A stretch of DNA of 64,000 nucleotides from JAGXQV01 sp964451375 (lineage in GTDB: Bacteria; Pseudomonadota; Gammaproteobacteria; Burkholderiales; Sulfuricellaceae): assembly GCA_964451375.1 (NCBI GenBank), contig CAYVIN010000004.1, forward strand, positions 41,499-105,498, written 5' to 3'. A model generated the notes under the pieces. That model did no database searches. It worked only from the letters and a program-made list of their open reading frames with translations, and had not been told where the DNA came from. The position numbers and the translations under genes are program-made. Below are positions 33,429 to 41,219 of the stretch, in pieces (the first letter of the stretch is position 1; every line of letters starts with the position of its first letter).

Positions 33429-33779
33429 ATGCCCCGCGAAATCCCGCTATCGCATCCCGGCGAAATTCTTCAACTGGATTGGCTGGAGCCGATGGGCGTC
33501 ACGCAATATGCACTGGCCAAGGCGATTGGCGTCTCGCCGCGCCGCATCAACGAAATCTGCCACGGCAAACGCGCCATTACGCCCGATACCGCCTTGCGCC
33601 TGGCGGCCTTTTTCGGTACGGACGCCCAATCCTGGCTCAACCTGCAAACGTATTACGATACCGAGATTGCCAGGGAGACGTTGGGCGAGGTGCTGGCGCG
33701 TATCCCGCAGTTTCATGCCGAGGCGGCGTGGACAATCGGGTGGGCGCGGCCCCCACCCCGCGCAACGCCCAATCCGTAA
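33429..33779 (+). CDS. orphan HigA-family antitoxin
   Basis: A perfect AAGGAGG (33416-33422) lies 6 bp before the ATG at 33429, giving 116 residues. The body is a standard HigA: SHPGEILQLDWLEPMGVTQY, then ALAKAIGVSPRRINEICHGK and DTALRLAAFFGTDAQSWLNL. The family usually ends near IPQFHAEAA; here about 17 Pro/Arg-rich residues follow, suggesting read-through into altered sequence. No HigB toxin frame is present upstream, where the toxin normally lies; that space holds a repeat. It is an antitoxin without a toxin. Confidence 0.85.
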   Translation: MPREIPLSHPGEILQLDWLEPMGVTQYALAKAIGVSPRRINEICHGKRAITPDTALRLAAFFGTDAQSWLNLQTYYDTEIARETLGEVLARIPQFHAEAAWTIGWARPPPRATPNP

Positions 33780-34116
33780 TATCAGCCGCGAGCACCGCTA
33801 TCAGTCTGGCGTACCGCTCCCCATGCGACCCTTCAATCGTGACCTCTCTCACACAAAACTCGCCGTCCCACCTGCCTCTCCGGGTTACTAACCACTAACT
33901 TCCCGGTATCCGTCAACCGCGAACGAAGGGTGGGCGGGGTATCCTCTCCTGCGCATTGGGGCGGCGCGCCCGCTTACGCCTTCGTTTCACCACAAAATCG
34001 CCCCGAGGGTCTCCCGCCCGTGTTTCACCTTTGTGCCTTTCCCTGAGCGTTTCAGCACGGCGGATGCGGGTTTTCGTCTGCGCTTTATCCGCCAGCCGCA
34101 TGGATATCTTCACGTC
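33780..34116. other. intergenic region without a gene
   Basis: I see no credible coding frame or RNA gene between the HigA stop and the OxyR-type site. A purine/pyrimidine-mixed, moderately GC-rich stretch only. Confidence 0.5.
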
Positions 34117-34153
34117 ATAGTCAATAACTATGCAATCAATGAAAACAATCAAT
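34117..34153 (+). promoter_or_regulatory. OxyR-type binding site upstream of ahpC
   Basis: ATAGTCAATAACTAT fits the OxyR half-site ATAG-N7-CTAT. After a 7-bp spacer comes a weaker second half, ATGAAAACAATCAAT. The tandem spacing is that of the OxyR motif. It directly abuts a candidate -35 box. Confidence 0.72.
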
Positions 34154-34182
34154 TTGTTGAATGGCGACGTTCTTCCTACCAT
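34154..34182 (+). promoter_or_regulatory. candidate ahpC promoter
   Basis: TTGTTG (34154-34159), 17-bp spacer, TACCAT (34177-34182), 54 bp before the ATG. The -35 box touches the OxyR site, the arrangement expected for activation by oxidised OxyR. Confidence 0.5.
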
Positions 34183-34236
34183 GGGAACCGTCGCAGCAAT
34201 CAACTTAACCGACATTTCATAACCCAGGAGAAAATC

Positions 34237-34803
34237 ATGACTTCCCTTATCAATACCGAAATCAAACCGTTCAAGGCCAAGGTTTATCACAACGGCCAGT
34301 TCAGCGACATCAGCGAAGCCAATCTGAAAGGCAAGTGGTCGGTGGTGTTTTTCTACCCCGCCGATTTCACCTTTGTATGCCCCACCGAATTGGGCGATCT
34401 GGCCGATTTGTACGACGAATACAAAAAAATCGGCGTGGAAATCTACTCGGTTTCGACCGACACCCATTTCACTCACAAGGCCTGGCACGACGCTTCGGAC
34501 ACCATCAAGAAAATTCACTACCCGATGGTGGGCGACCCGACCGGTACGATCACCCGCAATTTCGGGGTGATGATCGAGGAAGAAGGGCTGGCCTTGCGCG
34601 GCACTTTCGTGATCAACCCGGAAGGGGTGATCAAGGTCTGCGAAATCCATGACCTGGGCATAGGCCGCGATGCGAAGGAATTGCTGCGCAAGGTGCAGGC
34701 GGCGCAATACATCGCCACCCATCCGGGTGAAGTGTGTCCCGCCAAGTGGACGCCGGGCGCGGCAACCCTGGCCCCGTCGCTGGATCTGGTGGGCAAGATT
34801 TAA
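34237..34803 (+). CDS. ahpC: alkyl hydroperoxide reductase subunit C (peroxiredoxin)
   Basis: Reduces H2O2 and organic peroxides using AhpF. The ATG at 34237 behind AGGAG gives 188 residues, as in typical bacterial AhpC; the longer open frame upstream is promoter DNA. The peroxidatic cysteine is C48 (FTFVCPTE) and the resolving cysteine is C167 (GEVCPAKW). The thioredoxin-fold segments (KWSVVFFYPADFTFVC; GTFVINPEGVIKVCEIHD) are complete. Its stop codon lies inside the first bases of a 173-bp repeat, and ahpF starts 279 bp later. Confidence 0.97.
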   Translation: MTSLINTEIKPFKAKVYHNGQFSDISEANLKGKWSVVFFYPADFTFVCPTELGDLADLYDEYKKIGVEIYSVSTDTHFTHKAWHDASDTIKKIHYPMVGDPTGTITRNFGVMIEEEGLALRGTFVINPEGVIKVCEIHDLGIGRDAKELLRKVQAAQYIATHPGEVCPAKWTPGAATLAPSLDLVGKI

Positions 34804-34972
34804 CCTGGAAAAGGCAGTTTGAACCGCAAAGGCGCAAAGACGCAAAGGAAAAACAAAAGGTTACCCGCTTTGGATCGCTCACCCAGCGGGTGAGCGTGGA
34901 ACATTCCGCATGTTTCTGATTTCTTTGCGCCTTAGCGCCTTTGCGGTTCTGAACTGAGATTTTTAGGTTTAA
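34800..34972. repeat. 173-bp dispersed repeat, copy B (inverted relative to copy A)
   Basis: Runs from TTAACCTGGAAAAG at the last bases of ahpC to TTTTTAGGTTTAA. Its reverse complement matches 29184-29356 from end to end, including both AACCGCAAAGGCGC-type arms. It sits between ahpC and ahpF. Confidence 0.9.
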
Positions 34973-35004
34973 CGCCCGATTCCTCCCCGGCCCCGCCGGG
35001 GGAG

Positions 35005-35046
35005 AGCAATCCAAAGACGTTTTAATGGCGTCTTTGGATTGCTTTC
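35005..35046 (+). terminator. strong hairpin between ahpC and ahpF
   Basis: AGCAATCCAAAGACG (35005-35019) and CGTCTTTGGATTGCT (35029-35043) form a perfect 15-bp stem with a 9-nt loop and a short TTT tail. It may terminate most ahpC transcripts or set the ahpC:ahpF ratio. The ahpF Shine-Dalgarno (CGGGAG) lies about 26 bp downstream. Confidence 0.75.
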
Positions 35047-35082
35047 CTCACCACCAAAATTTCACTTTTTCGGGAGAACACC

Positions 35083-36633
35083 ATGCTGGATACCAACATC
35101 AAGGCGCAATTGCAGGCCTATCTGGAAAAACTGGCGCACCCCGTCGAGCTGGTCGCCAGCCTCGATGACAGCGCCGCTGCGCGAGAAATGCGCGAACTGC
35201 TGGAGGAAATCGCCGGGTTGTCGGACAAAATCAGTTATCGCGACGATGGCGCGGATGCGCGCCGCCCGTCGTTTAGCGTGGGGCGTTCCGGCGAGGCCGC
35301 GCGCATCCGTTTTGCCGGGATTCCGATGGGGCATGAATTTACTTCGCTGGTGCTGGCGTTGCTGCAAAGCGGCGGCCATCCGCCCAAGCTGGACGCCGAT
35401 ACGGTTGACCAAATCCGCGCTTTGCCCGCTACCGCCCGCTTCGAAACCTATATTTCGCTGTCCTGCCAGAACTGCCCGGATGTGGTGCAGGCGCTTAACC
35501 TGCTGGCCGTGCTGAATCCGCGCATCAACCATGTGATGATAGACGGCGCGCTGTTTCAGGACGAAGTGACTACGCGCCGGATCATGGCGGTGCCGAGCGT
35601 TTACCTGAACGGAGAACCGTTTGCCCAGGGGCGTCTCGGGGTTGCGGAAATTCTCGCCAAACTCGATAGCGGCGCAGCGGCGCGCGACGCGGAAAAAATC
35701 GCCGCCAAAGCGCCTTTCGACCTGCTCGTGGTGGGTGGCGGCCCGGCGGGCGCGGCGGCGGCGATTTATGCGGCGCGCAAGGGCATCCGCACCGGGGTGG
35801 TGGCGGAGCGTTTCGGCGGTCAGGTGCTGGATACGCTGTCCATCGAAAACCTGATTTCGGTGCCCCATACCGAGGGGCAGAAACTCGCCGCCGCGCTGGA
35901 ACAACACGTCCGGGAATACGCCGTGGACATCATCAACCTGCAACGCGCCGAAGCCCTGATACCCACGCAAAACGGCGGCCTCACCGCGATCCGCCTGGCC
36001 GGTGGCGCGCAGGTGCAGGCCAAAACGGTGGTCATCGCCACCGGCGCGCGCTGGCGCGAAATGAACGTGCCCGGCGAACGCGAATACCGGGGGCGCGGCG
36101 TCGCCTATTGTCCACACTGCGACGGGCCGCTGTTCAAGGGCAAACGGGTGGCGGTGATCGGCGGCGGGAATTCCGGCGTGGAAGCCGCCATCGACCTGGC
36201 CGGCATCGTCGCTCACGTCACGCTGCTGGAATTCGGCGAGGAATTACGCGCCGACGCGGTATTGCAGAAAACCCTGCGCAGCCTGCCCAACGTCACGGTG
36301 ATTGTTAGCGCCCTCACCGGCGAAGTCAGCGGCGACGGCGAGAAGGTCAATGGACTGGTGTATCAGGACAGAATCTCCGGCGAAACCCGGCGCATCGAGC
36401 TGGAAGGCATCTTCGTGCAAATCGGCCTGCTGCCCAACACCGACTGGCTGAAAGGCACGCTGGCGCTGTCGCCGCGCGGCGAAATCGAGATCGACGCGCG
36501 TGGCGCAACCTCGCTACCCGGCGTTTTCGCCGCCGGCGACGTAACCACCGTGCCGTACAAACAAATCATAATCGCCATGGGGGAAGGCGCAAAAGCCAGC
36601 CTGAGCGCCTTCGATTACCTGATTCGCGGATGA
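35083..36633 (+). CDS. ahpF: alkyl hydroperoxide reductase subunit F
   Basis: NADH-dependent flavoprotein disulfide reductase that regenerates AhpC. The 516-residue product has the AhpF-specific N-terminal thioredoxin-like domain with CQNC (SLSCQNCPDVVQALN). An FAD-binding motif follows (LLVVGGGPAGAAAAIYAAR), then the redox-active CPHC (VAYCPHCDGPLFKG), the NADH motif (VAVIGGGNSGVEAAIDLAG) and the C-terminal GVFAAGDVTTVPYKQI segment. Length matches the family. Separated from ahpC by a repeat and a hairpin, it may also have its own promoter. Confidence 0.97.
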   Translation: MLDTNIKAQLQAYLEKLAHPVELVASLDDSAAAREMRELLEEIAGLSDKISYRDDGADARRPSFSVGRSGEAARIRFAGIPMGHEFTSLVLALLQSGGHPPKLDADTVDQIRALPATARFETYISLSCQNCPDVVQALNLLAVLNPRINHVMIDGALFQDEVTTRRIMAVPSVYLNGEPFAQGRLGVAEILAKLDSGAAARDAEKIAAKAPFDLLVVGGGPAGAAAAIYAARKGIRTGVVAERFGGQVLDTLSIENLISVPHTEGQKLAAALEQHVREYAVDIINLQRAEALIPTQNGGLTAIRLAGGAQVQAKTVVIATGARWREMNVPGEREYRGRGVAYCPHCDGPLFKGKRVAVIGGGNSGVEAAIDLAGIVAHVTLLEFGEELRADAVLQKTLRSLPNVTVIVSALTGEVSGDGEKVNGLVYQDRISGETRRIELEGIFVQIGLLPNTDWLKGTLALSPRGEIEIDARGATSLPGVFAAGDVTTVPYKQIIIAMGEGAKASLSAFDYLIRG

Positions 36634-36648
36634 AGCGGGGAGGAACGA

Positions 36649-36665
36649 CGGGGGAAAATCCCCCG
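36649..36665. terminator. short hairpin between convergent genes
   Basis: CGGGGGA / TCCCCCG with a 3-nt A loop. It lies between the stops of ahpF (plus) and the PEBP gene (minus). Lacks a T run on either side. Confidence 0.4.
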
Positions 36666-36676
36666 CCGCATGGGCG

Positions 36677-37231
36677 TTAACGCCCGTATTTCGCCTTGAA
36701 GCTGGCCTTGCCGAGGCGGGTGGAGTGGAGCATGAAACCGACCAGGGCGGCGCTGGCGTCCGCCGGGAGTTCGAGTTTATCGGCCATTAGCGCATGGACG
36801 GTGAAGATGTAGCGATGCGCTTTGTCGCCTTTCGGAGGACATGCGCCGCCGAAGCCAAAGCTGCCGAAGTCGGTGCGGCCTTGCACGACGCCGGCGGGCA
36901 TTGCGACGCCGCTGGGGTCGCCCGCGCCTTCCGGGAGTTGGGTGACATCAGCGGGGATGTTGTAAACCACCCAATGCCACCAGCCGGAACCGGTCGGCGC
37001 ATCCGGGTCGTAGACGGTTATCGCGTAGCTTTTGGTGCCTTTCGGGCCGGGTGTCCAGTGCAGGGCCGGGGAGATGTTTTTGCCTTCGCAGCCGTAGCCG
37101 TTGAATACCTGGGCCTGGGTGAGGGTGCTGTTGGGTTTGATGGTGGGGCTGGAAAGGCTGAATTTTTCGGCGGCGGCGCTGCCGGCGCTGAGGGCGAGGC
37201 CCAGAGCGAGGGGGATTACGGCGAATTTCAT
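36677..37231 (-). CDS. YbhB/YbcL-type PEBP (Raf-kinase-inhibitor-like) protein, exported
   Basis: The start at 37231 gives 184 residues with a clear signal peptide (KFAVIPLALGLALSAGSAAA); the longer frame adds a non-signal tail. The mature part carries the phosphatidylethanolamine-binding-protein fold hallmarks: PALHWTPGPKGTKSYAITVY, DPDAPTGSGWWHWVVYNIP and GFGGACPPKGDKAHRYIFTV. Periplasmic YbcL-like proteins of this family have been linked to ligand binding, but the role is not settled. It is the last gene of the minus-strand pair with the zinc-ribbon kinase. Confidence 0.9.
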   Translation of the reverse strand: MKFAVIPLALGLALSAGSAAAEKFSLSSPTIKPNSTLTQAQVFNGYGCEGKNISPALHWTPGPKGTKSYAITVYDPDAPTGSGWWHWVVYNIPADVTQLPEGAGDPSGVAMPAGVVQGRTDFGSFGFGGACPPKGDKAHRYIFTVHALMADKLELPADASAALVGFMLHSTRLGKASFKAKYGR

Positions 37232-37322
37232 GGTTTGACTCCTGTTGGTTGGGGAAAAATTGTTCCCGTTCATCGTACCGAATTTTGCTGATGGGAGAAA
37301 TGGTGGCGGCATATTCCGCTGA

Positions 37323-39758
37323 TTATTCCCCCAGCGCCGCTTCCGCCTGTTTCGCGAAGCGTTGCCAGGCGGCGTCGGCCAGCCCCCGTTCGCGGCGGGC
37401 GCGGCGCAGGCGCGCCAGCAGGAAGCCGCCGCCGCCCAGGCCGATAATCCAGGCCGGCCAGACGGCGGGAAAAGCGGTGTAGAAAAACGCCAATATCGCG
37501 ACGCTCAAGCCTAGTCGGTAGGGCTGAAAAAATATCGCGTTGACCTGTTCGACATGTTCGAGGCGGTTGATCGCCTGTTCGAGGTGCAGGGAGAAACGGA
37601 GCAGTCGTTCGATGGTTTCGCGCAGTTGTGCGTAAGTCTCGCCGCTGTAGGCAAAACCCAGCGCCCACCCGGCGAATTCGCCGAATCGGTTGATGGCGCG
37701 GCGCAGGTCGTCGAGATTGTCGCCGCGTATGCCGTGCGCGGCGATGGACAGAATGTCTTGCAGGCTTTTTTCCAGGCGAGTACGGATCAGGCGCAGATTG
37801 AGTTCGCGGCTGCGTTGTGATTCGCCGCGCCGTTCCTTTTCCTCCGCAGCGTCGGCGCGGGCGTAGACGAGCAGCCTGTCGAGCGCCACCACCGCGCCCG
37901 GTTCGACGCTGGCCGCATCACCCAGCGACTCGAACCAGGAACAATACCCGGCGATTTCCCCGGTTCCGGCGATGATCCGGCTGCGCAAGGCGGCGACGTA
38001 AGCAGGATCGTAGAGCGCCAGTAGCAGCGCCGCGTTCTGGGTGCGCCGCTCCGGCAAGGCCACGCGCAGGGGGCGCGCGTACACCGCATCGTCGAAATTC
38101 AGATACACGCCGGAATCGCCGCCCGGCTGGGGTTTGGGCGTGGTGCGCCAGCCTTCTTCGGCGGCGTGGGCGTTTTCCCAGAGCGCCACGAAATCCTGCC
38201 AGTGTTTGCGCCAGCCTTCCTCGACCGCTTGCAACTCCTGCTTGCCGGCGGCCACGCAAGCAGAGAGCACCGGCTCGGCGATGAGGCTTTCCAGCCAGTC
38301 CAGCGCCGCCGGATTTTTTTCATGGGCCAGCCGCGCCGCCGCCAGCACGGTGGCGCGGTTGAGCGGCTGGCGCCGCCACACGGCAGGCATATCCGGCGCG
38401 GCGGCCAGCAGAAAGCGCAACAGGCGCAAATCGTCGCTGACGCCGCGCTCGTCCATGATGTCGGCGAGGCGGCGCAGCAGGTTGTGGTCGTGAAGCTGGC
38501 TGTCGATCCACGCAGCGATAGCCCCGCGCCGTAAATCCTTGAGCGCGTCGTCCCAGTTCTTCGCCAGCGCCAGCGCCAGTTCCGTGGCGTCGCCACATTG
38601 CGCCGCGCCGATACGGTAAGGCGTCACCGTTCCGGCGGGACGGGTATCGTCGCCCGGATCGGGCAGTGTCGCGTCATTGTTGAGCCAGCGCGCCACCTCG
38701 TTGCGCCCCCAGCGGCGCTTCGGGTCGCGTAGCAGCAGGCCCCGGCACAGTTTGCGCAGATCGTCGTCGAATACGCTGCGCACATCCACCGAAGCCGTGG
38801 CGAGGCGGTGGTTGATCACCTGTTCCGACAGCCCGGCGAAGGGATGGCGTCCGGCGGCGGCTTCCAGGGTCATCATGCCCAGCGCCCACCAATCGGATTT
38901 TTCGTCGAGCACCCCGGACAACGCCTCGGGAGCGGCGTATTTGGCGGTATGTACTGCGCCGGTAAAGAGCAGCGTGGCGTCGCGCAGCGAAGCGGTGCCG
39001 AAATCGGACAACACCAAGTCGAGCGGCTCCAGTGTGCGCAGCAGGATATTCTCGGGTTTCAGATCGCGATGCAGAATGCGCCGCGCATGGATTTCCGCAA
39101 TCGCCGCGCCGATTTCCCGGACGATCCAGCGGATGCGTTCGCGCGCCAGCGGCCCAGCCTCCAAGAGGCCGCGCAGGCTGCCGTGGGCGCAATACTCCAT
39201 CAGCTCATAAGCATAGCCGTCGGACTCGCCGAACTCGTAAAGCCGCACCACATGCGGTTGCGCCGCCCCGGCGATGCGCTCCAGCAACTCCGGGTCGGGG
39301 CGGATGCCCTTGCGGTACAGTTTGACGATGCGCTTTTCATTGCTTTCCAGGCATTCCACCAGCAGCACGTCGGCCTCGCTGCCGCGCGCGGGGAGGGCTT
39401 CGAGCAAACGGTAAGCCGAGCGTAGCGCGCCCGGCAGGGCGTAGCGCTCACTATCGCCAGGAGGCCCGTCAGATGGCGAGTTTGCTTGCAGGGGGCGATT
39501 GCAATAGAGGCAACGGGTCGCGCCGGGCGGGTTGGGCTGGGCGCAATCGGCGTGGGGGCAGAGCGGGGAGGTTGCGGGGGGCGGGTTTGCAGGGATAGCG
39601 GCGGGCGGAGTTGCGTCTTGCGGATCAGCCCGGCGCTCCGGCGCAGTCTTGAGCACATAATCCACCGCCACCAGCGCCGCTCCGCAGGCGCACACCGGAC
39701 TTGCGGCGGGATTCACGGCTTCGCATACCGGGCAGATACGGACGTATTCCTGAGCCAT
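37323..39758 (-). CDS. zinc-ribbon Ser/Thr protein kinase with large C-terminal region and membrane anchor
   Basis: The ATG at 39758 gives 811 residues. Two zinc ribbons lead: C9-x2-C12...C23-x-C25 and a second near residues 67-86 (CPHADCAQPNPPGATRCLYC). A eukaryotic-type kinase domain spans about 115-375: HRDLKPEN from H230, SDFGTAS with D252, and APEAL followed by SDWWALGMMTLEAAAGRHPF. The glycine-rich loop is weak, so activity needs testing. Around 350 residues of helical, unassigned sequence follow. A hydrophobic pair of helices near the C-terminus (VAILAFFYTAFPAVWPAWII) suggests a membrane anchor. It is encoded 12 kb from the AAA+/VWA set with which it may function (inference). Confidence 0.9.
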   Translation of the reverse strand: MAQEYVRICPVCEAVNPAASPVCACGAALVAVDYVLKTAPERRADPQDATPPAAIPANPPPATSPLCPHADCAQPNPPGATRCLYCNRPLQANSPSDGPPGDSERYALPGALRSAYRLLEALPARGSEADVLLVECLESNEKRIVKLYRKGIRPDPELLERIAGAAQPHVVRLYEFGESDGYAYELMEYCAHGSLRGLLEAGPLARERIRWIVREIGAAIAEIHARRILHRDLKPENILLRTLEPLDLVLSDFGTASLRDATLLFTGAVHTAKYAAPEALSGVLDEKSDWWALGMMTLEAAAGRHPFAGLSEQVINHRLATASVDVRSVFDDDLRKLCRGLLLRDPKRRWGRNEVARWLNNDATLPDPGDDTRPAGTVTPYRIGAAQCGDATELALALAKNWDDALKDLRRGAIAAWIDSQLHDHNLLRRLADIMDERGVSDDLRLLRFLLAAAPDMPAVWRRQPLNRATVLAAARLAHEKNPAALDWLESLIAEPVLSACVAAGKQELQAVEEGWRKHWQDFVALWENAHAAEEGWRTTPKPQPGGDSGVYLNFDDAVYARPLRVALPERRTQNAALLLALYDPAYVAALRSRIIAGTGEIAGYCSWFESLGDAASVEPGAVVALDRLLVYARADAAEEKERRGESQRSRELNLRLIRTRLEKSLQDILSIAAHGIRGDNLDDLRRAINRFGEFAGWALGFAYSGETYAQLRETIERLLRFSLHLEQAINRLEHVEQVNAIFFQPYRLGLSVAILAFFYTAFPAVWPAWIIGLGGGGFLLARLRRARRERGLADAAWQRFAKQAEAALGE

Positions 39759-39808
39759 ATTCCATTCCAACAAGTTGGCGGGCGGGGTGAAACGCTTTTG
39801 CTTAAATT

Positions 39809-39984
39809 CTACTTTGTCAGATTACGCCAACAGCGGCTTGGCCCCCTCCCCCAACGGGGGAGGGCTGGGGTGGGGGCGAATTAAAATCATGCAGTTGTGA
39901 TGATTTGCCCGCCCCCATCCTGTCCTTCCCCCGTGGGGGGAAGGGACGTACTAACGGGCCTGATCCTCAAATCTGACAAAGTAG
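39809..39984. repeat. 176-bp element with perfect 15-bp terminal inverted repeats
   Basis: CTACTTTGTCAGATT (39809-39823) and AATCTGACAAAGTAG (39970-39984) are exact complements. Between them are GC-rich inner hairpins (CCCTCCCCCAACGGGGGAGGG; CTTCCCCCGTGGGGGGAAG) and no reading frame. It looks like a miniature transposable element. I see no obvious target duplication at its edges. Confidence 0.8.
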
Positions 39985-40000
39985 CGCTAAAAAGCGAGTA

Positions 40001-40084
40001 CGAAATAACCACCCATTTGTTGTGTAGGCCGGGTGATGTTCCGCCTACATTTTTTGCTTTTTTCCAAATCGGTAAGTTATTTCG
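40001..40084. repeat. 84-bp nested inverted repeat before the dgt stop
   Basis: An outer pair CGAAATAAC (40001-40009) / GTTATTTCG (40076-40084) encloses an inner pair TGTAGGC (40023-40029) / GCCTACA (40043-40049), which is followed by TTTTTT. It lies 11 bp beyond the dgt stop. It could be a terminator (plus-strand orientation) or part of a fold-back element. Confidence 0.55.
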
Positions 40085-40094
40085 AACCCGTTCC

Positions 40095-41219
40095 TTACAC
40101 TTCCTCCACGTCGAAGAGCCGCCGGTATTCGCGATTGGCGTAGCGGTCGGTCATCCCGGCGATGTAGTCGGCGATGGCGCGCGGTTTGTCTTCCAGCACT
40201 TTTTTCTGGAATTGCGGGGGCAGCAAACGGGTGTCGTCCATGAAGGCGTCAAACAGGCGGCGCAGGATATAACGGGCCTTCCAGGTGGTGCGCATGACCC
40301 GGTAATGACGGTACAGGGCGCGCCGCAGAAAGGCTTTGAGTTCCTGTTGTTCGGCGCGCACGGCGGGGCTGAATGAGACCAGCGGCCCGGCGCGGCGCAC
40401 TTCGTCCAGGCTTTGTGGCGCTGCGGCGACAATGTTGCGGCTGGTTTGCTCGATGAGGTCGAGAACCAGGGTGTTGATCATGCGCCGCACGGTTTCGTGG
40501 ATGAGGCGGCGACCGTCGAGATTGGGATATTGGCTCCGCACCATGTCGAGATGGCGGGCGAATACGCCGATTTCGGCGATTTCCTGGAATTCCACCAGGC
40601 CCGAACGCAGGCCGTCATCCACATCGTGGTTGTTGTAGGCGATTTCGTCGGCGAGGTTGGTGACCTGCGCTTCCAGCGACGGCTGGCCGGCGTTGACGAA
40701 ACGCTCGCCGACCTCCCCGAGTGTGCGGGCATTGGCCGGCGAGCAGTGTTTGAGAATACCTTCGCGGGCCTCGAAAGTGAGATTCAGACCGTCGAATTCG
40801 GCGTAACGTTCTTCGAGCAAATCGACCACCCGCAGCGACTGGAGATTGTGCTCGAAACCGCCGAAATCCTTCATGCAGGCGTCGAGTTCCTCCTGGCCGG
40901 CGTGACCGAAGGGCGTGTGGCCGAGGTCGTGGGCCAAGGCGATGGCCTCCACCAATTCCTCATTGAGGCGCAGGTTGCGGGCGATGCTGCGCCCGATCTG
41001 GGCGACTTCGATACTGTGGGTGAGGCGGGTGCGGAACAGGTCGCCCTCGTGGTTGACGAACACCTGGGTCTTGTATTCGAGGCGGCGGAACGCGGTGGAA
41101 TGAATGATCCGGTCACGGTCGCGCTGGAACTGGCTGCGTCCCGCCGGGGCGGGTTCGGGAAAGGCCCGTCCGCGTGAACCGGCGTCACTCGCCGCGTAGG
41201 GCGCGAGGTCAACCGACAT
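40095..41219 (-). CDS. dgt: deoxyguanosinetriphosphate triphosphohydrolase-like protein
   Basis: HD-superfamily enzyme that hydrolyses dNTPs to nucleosides and triphosphate. It has 374 residues. The N-terminal FQRDRDRIIHSTAFRRLEYK and TRLTHSIEVAQIGRSIAR segments supply the first histidine of the metal site. AHDLGHTPFGHAGQEEL holds the HD pair, and EIAYNNHDVDDGLR the second acidic cluster. The start overlaps aroB by 11 bp, as in many betaproteobacterial aroK-aroB-dgt operons. The family member with relaxed dNTP specificity is as likely as strict dGTPase. Confidence 0.95.
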   Translation of the reverse strand: MSVDLAPYAASDAGSRGRAFPEPAPAGRSQFQRDRDRIIHSTAFRRLEYKTQVFVNHEGDLFRTRLTHSIEVAQIGRSIARNLRLNEELVEAIALAHDLGHTPFGHAGQEELDACMKDFGGFEHNLQSLRVVDLLEERYAEFDGLNLTFEAREGILKHCSPANARTLGEVGERFVNAGQPSLEAQVTNLADEIAYNNHDVDDGLRSGLVEFQEIAEIGVFARHLDMVRSQYPNLDGRRLIHETVRRMINTLVLDLIEQTSRNIVAAAPQSLDEVRRAGPLVSFSPAVRAEQQELKAFLRRALYRHYRVMRTTWKARYILRRLFDAFMDDTRLLPPQFQKKVLEDKPRAIADYIAGMTDRYANREYRRLFDVEEV

